A stretch of 5,046 nt of DNA from contig CALJPB010000399.1 in the NCBI GenBank assembly GCA_937981305.1, positions 1 through 5,046 on the forward strand, given 5' to 3'. Below the pieces are notes generated by a model, which was not told the DNA's origin, did not search any database, and was given only the letters and a program-made list of their open reading frames with translations. This document shows, one piece after another, positions 1 through 5,046 of the stretch. This DNA comes from an uncultured Selenomonas sp. (GTDB lineage Bacteria > Bacillota > Negativicutes > Selenomonadales > Selenomonadaceae). Every line of letters starts with the position of its first letter. The first letter of the stretch is position 1. The position numbers were made by a program, and so were the translations under genes.

Positions 1-1207
1 GACCGATGCCCCAGAACGAGAGCACGGCAAGCCAGAACGTGACGGTGACATCCTTGTAGCCGCGCAATGCTCCCTGCAGCGGTGCATTCACACAGTCGCA
101 GAACTGCATGACGAGCGCGTAGAGAAGGAAAACACGAAGGAGTTCCTGCACCTCGGAGTTGGTCGTATAGAGTGCGGCAACGGAGTCGCGCATCGCCGCA
201 AGTACGAGCGCTATCACGCCGACGAAGACGAGGGTCAGCACGCGGCTCAGGCGAATGTAGGCGCGTGCACCGTTCTCACGCCCGCCGCCGACCTCGTAGC
301 CCACGAGGATCGTGATCGCCATGGAGACCGAGAGCGGCAGCATATAGACAATGGTGGTGAAATTCATCGCCGCCTGATGCGCAGCAAGTACGGTTGTCCC
401 ATACGCCGCCATGAGGAGGCCAACCGCACCGAAGATGCTCTGCTCGCAGAACACTGTAAGCCCGATGGGAACGCAGATCGCGAGCAGTGCCAACCAGTCG
501 CCGGGGATGGGCTTCGGCAGACGTGCAAGCACATGGTAACGCGCGAACTGCGGTATCCACAGAACGGCGACGACATTGAGAACAAAAAAGATCCCGTAGC
601 TCAGTGCCGCCCCAAGCCCTGCGCCCGGACCACCAAGCGCAGGCACACCGAATGCGCCATACATGAAGATGTAGTTGAGCACAATGTTGATCGGAATGGT
701 TGTCATCGTGATGTACATGGTGAGCCGTGTCCGCCCATGTGCGTCGATAAAGTTTCTGAGAACGATCGCAGGCGCAACGGGGATAAGTCCGAGGGCAATA
801 TAGGACAGATACTCCATCGTAATGCGTTCCACCACTGGTTCAAGCGCGAGCGCATGAACGAGTGTTGGCACAGTCAAGACACCGCATATGAGCAGGAGCA
901 CAGAAAGAAGCGTCGCCCAGTAGAAACTCTGCTGAACGACGCGGCGGATCTCAAGTATGCGGTGCGCACCATAGTGCTGTGCAATGACGGGGGTGAGCCC
1001 CGAAACCAGCCCCATGAAAGCGCCAAAAACAGGGAAAAATATGCTCGCCCCAACAGCAATCCCCGCAAGATCCTCCTTACTGATATGCCCCGCCATAACC
1101 GTATTAAAAAACCCCGGCGCAATCAACGAGACCTGTGTAACGAGAATCGGGAGAAGCACGGCAAAGAACTGCCGTGCACGCGCCGGATAGCCGTGAACTT
1201 CCTGCAA
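1..1207 (-). CDS. NorM-like MATE family multidrug efflux transporter (3'-truncated by the window edge)
   Basis: Inner-membrane antiporter that exports cationic drugs or metabolites in exchange for Na+ or H+. I translated the minus strand from TTG 1207 and found an open frame of 402 codons to the window edge. MATE proteins are usually about 440-460 residues, so about the last 50 are missing, probably much of TM12. Markers are TM1 with FFNTVMAGHISKEDLAGIAV, the loop SGLTPVIAQHYGA (about 69-81), NFIDAHGRTR (about 152-161), and the second-half repeat GTTVLAAHQAAMNFTTIVY (about 270-288) and GALRGYKDV (about 379-387). The ion-coupling acids known from Vibrio cholerae NorM are present as Glu255 (VFCEQS) and Asp371 (QFCDCVNA), but the TM1 aspartate is asparagine here (Asn35). 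Substrates cannot be told from sequence. It is probably translated from the same transcript as the amidase. A 301-codon open frame on the plus strand across it is an antisense shadow. Confidence 0.94.
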   Translation of the reverse strand, partial: MQEVHGYPARARQFFAVLLPILVTQVSLIAPGFFNTVMAGHISKEDLAGIAVGASIFFPVFGAFMGLVSGLTPVIAQHYGAHRILEIRRVVQQSFYWATLLSVLLLICGVLTVPTLVHALALEPVVERITMEYLSYIALGLIPVAPAIVLRNFIDAHGRTRLTMYITMTTIPINIVLNYIFMYGAFGVPALGGPGAGLGAALSYGIFFVLNVVAVLWIPQFARYHVLARLPKPIPGDWLALLAICVPIGLTVFCEQSIFGAVGLLMAAYGTTVLAAHQAAMNFTTIVYMLPLSVSMAITILVGYEVGGGRENGARAYIRLSRVLTLVFVGVIALVLAAMRDSVAALYTTNSEVQELLRVFLLYALVMQFCDCVNAPLQGALRGYKDVTVTFWLAVLSFWGIG

Positions 1208-1212
1208 ATGCT

Positions 1213-1224
1213 CCCTCCTCTCCT
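1213..1224 (-). promoter_or_regulatory. Ribosome binding site fixing the TTG start of the MATE gene
   Basis: The minus strand reads AGGAGAGGAGGG. The GGAGG core leaves 6 bases to a TTG at 1207. An in-frame TAG lies at 1225-1223, so no start further upstream is possible, and the next in-frame ATG is about 37 codons in, within the first membrane helix. This makes TTG the only sensible start. The site lies wholly in the 22-base gap after the amidase stop. Confidence 0.78.
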
Positions 1225-1229
1225 AAATA

Positions 1230-2381
1230 TCATCCAAAGTAATCGGCAATGCCGTCAGCAATGCCCTGTGCAATCTTCTTGATGCCCGTCTCGCTGTTCA
1301 TCATCTTTTCCTCATCCGGATTCGAGATAAAGGAGATCTCCACAAGAATAGCGGGCATATCCGTATGTTTCACCACATAGAAATTACACGACTGTGTCCC
1401 TCTGTCAACGGTACCAATGGCATCAATCAGTGCCGTACGCACGTTGTCTGCAAGCTGTTTTGACTGCTTCGTGCCCTTCGTGTAGTAATAGGCTGTCGTT
1501 CCCTTCACCTCGCGGTTCGTAAAAGCGTCCGCATGGATGGAGAGGAAGATGTCCGCGTTTGCGTTATTGGCGACATCGCAGCGTGCCTGAAGTTCCTCGA
1601 CCGATGTTGCACTTGCCCCCTTCTCAGAGACCTCCGTATCCCCTGTACGCGTAAGGATGACGGTTGCTCCCTCCGCCTCAAGGAGGCGCTTAAGCTCACG
1701 GCTCACACGCATGGTCACGGACTTTTCCATGATGCCCGTCGGACCGATCGCTCCCGAATCGCTGCCCCCATGTCCAGGGTCGATGGCAATCCTGCGCCCC
1801 TTCATCCCCGTAATCTCCGAGAGGTCACGATCCAGCTGATCCTGTGACGGGCGCACGTCTTCCTCCGTCTCATCCTCGTCCGCCGCAGGGGAGGAGAGTG
1901 CAGGTGCAGGCTTCTGCGTTTCCGGCAGAGAGTTCACGACCGGCCCTCCCGAAGGATCTGCGCCAATGTCCATGACAACACGGGGCTTTTCTCCATCGAT
2001 GGAAAAGATTCTCCAACCGCCCCTCTGTACCGTAGTTTCAACGACAATACGGACCGTCGTAGGATCAAACTGCGCCACCCGCACGCGCGAGACAAGCGGT
2101 GAATCCACCGTCAAATCCTTCTTCGCCTCGGGGACAATCCACGCATTTTGAATGTCCAAAACAATGCGCGTCGGATTCGACAGGACACTTTGCTTGTAGG
2201 AAACAGAGTGATCGGAGTCCACAACGACGCGAACATTTCCATCCGTACGCCCAATGCGAACCCCGGTTACCTTTGCCAAATCTTTGGCACGTTCGCTAAA
2301 CGCTGCTTCTGCCGTGTTGACAGAAGTGAAGCCAAGTATCCCGACAAGGATCACAATAAGTAATGATATGATGCGGCGCAA
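1230..2381 (-). CDS. Secreted N-acetylmuramoyl-L-alanine amidase, AMIN plus Amidase_3 domains
   Basis: Zinc-dependent amidase that cleaves the bond between MurNAc and L-alanine of the stem peptide, used in cell separation and wall turnover. The 383-residue precursor has a Sec signal peptide (MRRIISLLIVILVGILGF, probable cleavage after AEA at residue 26). An AMIN domain follows at about 38-140, rich in beta strands such as VRVVVDSD and RIVLDIQNAW; in diderm amidases this domain targets the protein to peptidoglycan. A Pro/Ala- and Asp/Glu-rich linker (about 143-190) leads to the Amidase_3 domain at about 196-383. Expected zinc ligands are His204 (DPGHGG), Glu219 (IMEKS) and His283 (SIHADAF), with catalytic Glu348 in LVEISFISNP. 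The core is compact between the SIHADAF motif and the catalytic Glu, without the long autoinhibitory insert of E. coli AmiA/B/C. The start is TTG at 2381. It follows the flagellar terminator closely and is followed after 22 bases by the MATE gene, with which it is probably cotranscribed. Confidence 0.95.
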   Translation of the reverse strand: MRRIISLLIVILVGILGFTSVNTAEAAFSERAKDLAKVTGVRIGRTDGNVRVVVDSDHSVSYKQSVLSNPTRIVLDIQNAWIVPEAKKDLTVDSPLVSRVRVAQFDPTTVRIVVETTVQRGGWRIFSIDGEKPRVVMDIGADPSGGPVVNSLPETQKPAPALSSPAADEDETEEDVRPSQDQLDRDLSEITGMKGRRIAIDPGHGGSDSGAIGPTGIMEKSVTMRVSRELKRLLEAEGATVILTRTGDTEVSEKGASATSVEELQARCDVANNANADIFLSIHADAFTNREVKGTTAYYYTKGTKQSKQLADNVRTALIDAIGTVDRGTQSCNFYVVKHTDMPAILVEISFISNPDEEKMMNSETGIKKIAQGIADGIADYFG

Positions 2382-2385
2382 AAGT

Positions 2386-2395
2386 CCACCCTCCC
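2386..2395 (-). promoter_or_regulatory. Ribosome binding site fixing the TTG start of the amidase
   Basis: The minus strand reads GGGAGGGTGG here. The GGAGG core ends 8 bases before a TTG at 2381, which opens a reading frame whose first residues form a standard signal peptide. No ATG at the right distance competes with it, so TTG is taken as the start codon. Confidence 0.75.
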
Positions 2396-2410
2396 AGACA
2401 AAGAACGGAT

Positions 2411-2448
2411 AAAAACCTGCGAAGTATGCTTTTCAGCTGCTTCGCAGG
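2411..2448 (-). terminator. Rho-independent terminator at the end of the flagellar operon
   Basis: Read on the minus strand, CCTGCGAAG (2448-2440) pairs perfectly with CTTCGCAGG (2424-2416). Two more pairs (a G-T wobble and an A-T) can extend the stem to 11 pairs around an 11-base loop. A run of five T follows directly (2415-2411), the usual form of an intrinsic terminator. It lies 26 bases after the stop of the MotE-like gene and only about 29 bases before the amidase start. There is no T run on the other side, so it should act only on minus-strand transcription. Confidence 0.88.
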
Positions 2449-2474
2449 CTCGCAATCACTATGATCCGATTCCC

Positions 2475-3089
2475 TTATTGTACCTCTGCCGATCCTTCTC
2501 CCGGTTCCATCCCAAGTGCGTCCGCACTGCGGGCTGCACTGCGCGTCTTTTTCGACTTCTGCGGCACACCGTTATAGATGAGCTGCGTGATCTCTGCCGC
2601 GCGCGTTGGGTCAAAGGATGTCAGGATCTTTGCCGCCTTGCTCTCATCCATGCCCTGCAGGATGGCGGCACAAAGATCAGTATCCAGAGTCTCCATAACT
2701 TTTGCCGCATTCTCCGGCTTCATATCGTTGTAGAGATGTACGAGCTTCGATACACGCTTCTTATCTGCCGCCTCACGCTCCGCCTGTTGCTTTTCAATCT
2801 CTTCTTTCGAGATTTTTACCGTCTCAGGAGGTTTTTTCCCGCCGGCGGCACTCGGCGTACCGTGGCCTGCAGGTGCCGGCGTAGCCGTAGTCGATGCAGT
2901 TTCCGTATGCTCCTCCCCCGCCGTCGGCGGCACAAAGTATTCACCGACCACGGGAAGCTCATGCAGACCGTACGCATCATTGAGTGCCTGTGTGTCAAAG
3001 AGTCGGAGGTAGACACCGAGAGCAAATCCGCCAATGACCAAGACGAGAAGCAGGATTAGTCCGAACAGGATCTTCAATATCTTCCGCAT
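2475..3089 (-). CDS. MotE/YlxF-like membrane protein with MgtE_N-type domain
   Basis: The 204-residue protein has a short basic N-terminus (MRKILK), one transmembrane helix at about residues 7-29, a Pro/Ala/Thr-rich linker at about 55-90, a charged helix likely to form a coiled coil (about 92-115, KISKEEIEKQQAEREAADKK), and a helical domain at about 116-175 (LYNDMKPENAAKVMETL, then DESKAAKILTSFDPTRAAEI). That last domain resembles the repeats of the MgtE intracellular N domain shared with MotE. MotE was described in rhizobia as a chaperone for the motor protein MotC. In Bacillus, ylxF, with the same kind of domain, follows fliJ. This gene therefore sits in the expected place, and a role in motility or motor assembly is likely. 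No MgtE channel domain follows, so it is not a magnesium transporter. The last 30 residues are low-complexity and polar. The ATG at 3089 follows AGGGAAGGG with about 6 bases spacing. A 50-base gap without a terminator separates it from the transglycosylase gene, so it is probably the last gene of the flagellar unit. Confidence 0.85.
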   Translation of the reverse strand: MRKILKILFGLILLLVLVIGGFALGVYLRLFDTQALNDAYGLHELPVVGEYFVPPTAGEEHTETASTTATPAPAGHGTPSAAGGKKPPETVKISKEEIEKQQAEREAADKKRVSKLVHLYNDMKPENAAKVMETLDTDLCAAILQGMDESKAAKILTSFDPTRAAEITQLIYNGVPQKSKKTRSAARSADALGMEPGEGSAEVQ

Positions 3090-3139
3090 GGGATACCCTT
3101 CCCTCTTTCTCTTCCCCTGAAAAATCTTGTTTTACGCAC

Positions 3140-3736
3140 TCAACGATAGATGTCCAAGACATTGTTCACATAGTTCTGCGTCTCTGCATAGGGCGGAACG
3201 CCGCCGTATGCCTTCACTGCGTTCGGTCCCGCATTGTACGCGGCAACCGCCTTCTTGACATCACCGTCAAAGGTGTCAAGCATCTCACGCAGATACTTCG
3301 CGCCGCCCTCTACGTTGCTCTTCATGTCGTACGGGTTCACCCCAAGCCCCGCCGCAGTCTCCGGCATCAGCTGCATGACTCCAACCGCTCCGGCGGGCGA
3401 GACGGCACTTTGATTGCCGCCGGACTCCACCTCTGCAACAGCAGAGATGAGCTTCGGGTCGACGGCGTATTTCGCTGCCGCTGCATGAATCGTGCGTGAA
3501 AGCTCCGGATTGGAAACATCTGAACGGGATTTTTCTGCCTGCTGCACCGCAGTTGCACTCTGTGCACTCTGAACCGCGTGCGCCTTCCCCGCTGCCGACA
3601 CGACATTCTTGTCCATTTCCTGCTGCAATTTCGCGGCGAATTCCATGCCCGGCATCTGCTGTGCAGGCAGGGAAAACTGCCCCTCGATCTCCGCAATACG
3701 CGCCTGTATCTGCCGAATTGCCGAAAGATCCATCAT
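3140..3736 (-). CDS. Lytic transglycosylase (SLT domain) in the flagellar operon
   Basis: Predicted peptidoglycan lytic transglycosylase of the Slt/MltE-like family 1, which cleaves the MurNAc-GlcNAc bond to leave 1,6-anhydroMurNAc ends. The 198-residue product has a helical N-terminal part (residues 1-70, with Gln/Ala-rich stretches) and a C-terminal SLT domain from about residue 78. Family motifs visible in order are AEVESGGNQSAVS with probable catalytic Glu104, GAVGVMQLMPETA (about 117-128), AVAAYNAGPNAV (about 163-174) and the final YVNNVLDIY. There is no signal peptide or lipobox, as the N-terminus [20 protein letters not shown] is charged and polar. Export through the flagellar type III apparatus, as proposed for other flagellar muramidases, is therefore my inference. 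The ATG at 3736 forms an ATGA overlap with the fliJ stop and follows GGAGG by 7 bases. A second in-frame ATG at 3733 would be spaced by 10 and would remove one residue. A role in opening the wall for the rod is likely from context but not shown. Confidence 0.92.
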   Translation of the reverse strand: MMDLSAIRQIQARIAEIEGQFSLPAQQMPGMEFAAKLQQEMDKNVVSAAGKAHAVQSAQSATAVQQAEKSRSDVSNPELSRTIHAAAAKYAVDPKLISAVAEVESGGNQSAVSPAGAVGVMQLMPETAAGLGVNPYDMKSNVEGGAKYLREMLDTFDGDVKKAVAAYNAGPNAVKAYGGVPPYAETQNYVNNVLDIYR

Positions 3737-4200
3737 ACCGCTTCCTCCAATTCCCGATGACGCATGGTCAGCTGCAGACCAATCTCGTCAAGCATCTTCT
3801 GCTCTTCCCGCAAGACCTCAGCCTTATACTCGGCCAGGCGTTGTTCCTTTAATTTCTCAATGCTTTTCAGCGCACGCACCTGTTCCATAAGAGCTTTGAG
3901 GCGCTTCTGCCGTTCTGCACTCGCTGCAAGTATGACCTGCTGCTGATCCTCGATCTGCTGACGCTTCCACCCAAAAAAGCGGTTAAAACTCATGAGCGTC
4001 CCGATCTTGATGCGCGTCCCTTCCTTGGACAGATTCTCATAGTCCATCTGCCCACGGTGCATCTCCTCAAGCAGGCGGTGCTGATAGGCACGCGCATCCT
4101 CCAGCTGACGTACCGCTTTGGCAAAGGCGACCTCGGCCTCCTCCTTCTTCATGCGCGTCACCTTGAGGAGGGTCTCCAGTTGAAATGTGAATTTCTTCAT
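3733..4200 (-). CDS. fliJ: Flagellar export protein FliJ
   Basis: FliJ is a small coiled-coil protein of the flagellar export apparatus. It is the structural counterpart of the F1 gamma subunit, sits in the FliI ring, contacts FlhA and helps recycle export chaperones. The 155-residue product is close to the usual length of about 147. It opens with [20 protein letters not shown], typical of the family, and is almost wholly helical and charged. Heptad-like stretches at about residues 18-55 and 80-150 ([19 protein letters not shown], then [19 protein letters not shown]) have few prolines or glycines, as expected for an antiparallel coiled coil. The ATG at 4200 overlaps the fliI stop in ATGA and is preceded by GAGGAA about 6 bases upstream, inside fliI, so translational coupling is likely. 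The stop again overlaps the next gene by four bases. FliJ sequences diverge strongly, so the call rests on the N-terminus, length, helical character and position directly after fliI. Confidence 0.93.
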   Translation of the reverse strand: MKKFTFQLETLLKVTRMKKEEAEVAFAKAVRQLEDARAYQHRLLEEMHRGQMDYENLSKEGTRIKIGTLMSFNRFFGWKRQQIEDQQQVILAASAERQKRLKALMEQVRALKSIEKLKEQRLAEYKAEVLREEQKMLDEIGLQLTMRHRELEEAV

Positions 4201-5046
4201 GGCGCTTCCTCAGCGCACGATTCCGCAGATACCGCAGGTGCGGCAGCCTTGCCCACAGCCGCGAGCAGACGCTTCTTCGTCTCCTCGTAGGAGGTCACTT
4301 CGTAAATATCCTGACAGAGGAACGTGTTGATCCCGTCAATCCGCTGAATTGCCGCATCGATCTTCGGGCTCGAGCCCTTGACATACGCGCCGATGTGAAT
4401 AAGATCCTCCGCCTCGGCATAGACCGCCATGAGCTGACGCATCTCCTGCGCCGCCTCCAAATGGCTTTTTTCCACGACCTCATACATAACGCGGCTGACA
4501 CTTCCCAGCACATCAATCGCCGGGAAGTGATTCTGCGCCGCAATCTTACGCGAGAGTACAATGTGACCGTCCAGAATGGAACGCACGGCATCCGCAATCG
4601 GCTCATTCATATCGTCGCCATCCACAAGGACGGTGTAGATGCCCGTGATCGACCCCTTTTCACTCGTGCCCGCACGCTCCAAAAGGCGCGGGAGCATCGC
4701 AAAGACGGATGGCGTATAGCCGCGCGTTGCAGGCGGCTCGCCGATGGTAAGCCCCACTTCGCGCTGCGCCATCGCAAAGCGTGTCACGGAGTCCATCATC
4801 AGGACAACCTTATGCCCCTGATCGCGGAAATACTCGGCAATCGCCGTTCCCGTCATCGCCCCCTTGATGCGAACGAGTGCAGGCTGATCGGAGGTCGCGA
4901 CAACCACAACAGAGCGTTTCAGCCCTTCCTCGCCGAGGTCGCGTTCGATAAAGTCACGCACCTCGCGGCCGCGTTCCCCGACGAGCGTAATGACACTGAT
5001 GTCCGCCTCCGTATTGCGTGCAACCATGGAGAGCAGCGTCGATTTC
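4197..5046 (-). CDS. fliI: Flagellar type III export ATPase FliI (5'-truncated by the window edge)
   Basis: FliI is the cytoplasmic hexameric ATPase of the flagellar type III export apparatus, related to the F1 beta subunit. It releases export chaperones and works with FliJ at the FlhA/FlhB gate. The visible 282 residues begin in the Walker A motif (KSTLL; its Gly-rich half lies outside the window), so an N-terminal part of very roughly 160-180 residues is missing. Other landmarks are [15 protein letters not shown] just after Walker A, with the glutamate expected to act in catalysis, the [10 protein letters not shown] segment, the Walker B strand [24 protein letters not shown], and [26 protein letters not shown], all hallmarks of the FliI/SctN family. 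An in-frame ATG at 5027 is internal and is not the start, because coding continues upstream of it. The C-terminus ends in an Ala/Glu-rich tail ([15 protein letters not shown]). The stop codon overlaps the fliJ start as ATGA. The flagellar rather than virulence-type assignment rests on family resemblance and on fliJ next door. Confidence 0.97.
   Translation of the reverse strand, partial: KSTLLSMVARNTEADISVITLVGERGREVRDFIERDLGEEGLKRSVVVVATSDQPALVRIKGAMTGTAIAEYFRDQGHKVVLMMDSVTRFAMAQREVGLTIGEPPATRGYTPSVFAMLPRLLERAGTSEKGSITGIYTVLVDGDDMNEPIADAVRSILDGHIVLSRKIAAQNHFPAIDVLGSVSRVMYEVVEKSHLEAAQEMRQLMAVYAEAEDLIHIGAYVKGSSPKIDAAIQRIDGINTFLCQDIYEVTSYEETKKRLLAAVGKAAAPAVSAESCAEEAP

Noticed and set aside
377..1282. 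A 301-codon open frame on the plus strand
   Set aside because: It lies antisense to the MATE gene, its product is rich in Arg, Cys and His with no recognisable domain or membrane helix, and the minus-strand frame gives a clear MATE protein. GC-rich third positions explain such shadows.
2424..2470. A possible sigma-70 promoter (TTGCGA followed by CATACT) before the amidase
   Set aside because: The spacing is about 21 bases, both boxes match only partly, and the -10 lies inside the terminator stem.
2478..3059. A 193-codon open frame on the plus strand opposite the MotE-like gene
   Set aside because: The product is Arg/Cys-rich low-complexity sequence with no domain, and the antisense gene has clear domain structure, a ribosome binding site and operon context.
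2475..3089. Magnesium transporter MgtE
   Set aside because: Only the MgtE_N-like helical repeats are present. There are no CBS domains and none of the multi-helix channel domain, and the context is flagellar.
4197..5027. FliI starting at the ATG at 5027
   Set aside because: Coding continues upstream with KSTLLS, the end of the Walker A motif, so this methionine is internal and the gene is cut by the window edge.
1..5046. A novel defence, mobile or RNA-based system
   Set aside because: Every stretch is accounted for by known families in compact same-strand order. I saw no repeats, integrase or transposase, tRNA, CRISPR spacing or long unexplained gap.

Overview
The window is an ordinary chromosomal stretch in which every supported gene lies on the minus strand, so the order of transcription runs from high to low coordinates. 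Base composition is moderately GC-rich by eye. The mix of a flagellar operon organised as in Firmicutes (fliI-fliJ-ylxF/motE-like) with an AMIN-domain amidase suggests an outer-membraned, flagellated Firmicute. My best guess is a Negativicute such as Selenomonas or a close relative. That is an inference from gene content, not from a marker gene.

Region 1 (5046 to about 2411) is the distal part of a flagellar operon. It holds the C-terminal two thirds of the export ATPase FliI, entering within the Walker A motif, then FliJ, a small lytic transglycosylase, and a membrane-anchored protein with a MotE/MgtE_N-type C-terminal domain. The first three genes are joined by 4-base ATGA stop/start overlaps. 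The unit ends in a strong intrinsic terminator at 2411-2448.

Region 2 (2395 to 1) begins just after that terminator. It holds a secreted N-acetylmuramoyl-L-alanine amidase (signal peptide, AMIN domain, Amidase_3 domain) and, 22 bases further on, a NorM-like MATE efflux transporter that runs off the low-coordinate edge of the window. Both genes appear to start with TTG behind strong GGAGG ribosome binding sites. No convincing promoter is visible between terminator and amidase.

Functionally, FliI and FliJ energise and feed the flagellar type III export gate. The transglycosylase could open peptidoglycan for the rod, and the MotE-like protein probably assists motor or export function at the membrane. 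The amidase acts on the cell wall and the MATE protein exports small cations or drugs. I see no RNA gene, CRISPR array, insertion sequence or other mobile element, and no new system. The points most worth a second look are an Asp-to-Asn change at a conserved ion-coupling position of the MATE protein, the signal-less transglycosylase inside the flagellar operon, and the terminator lying almost against the amidase start.
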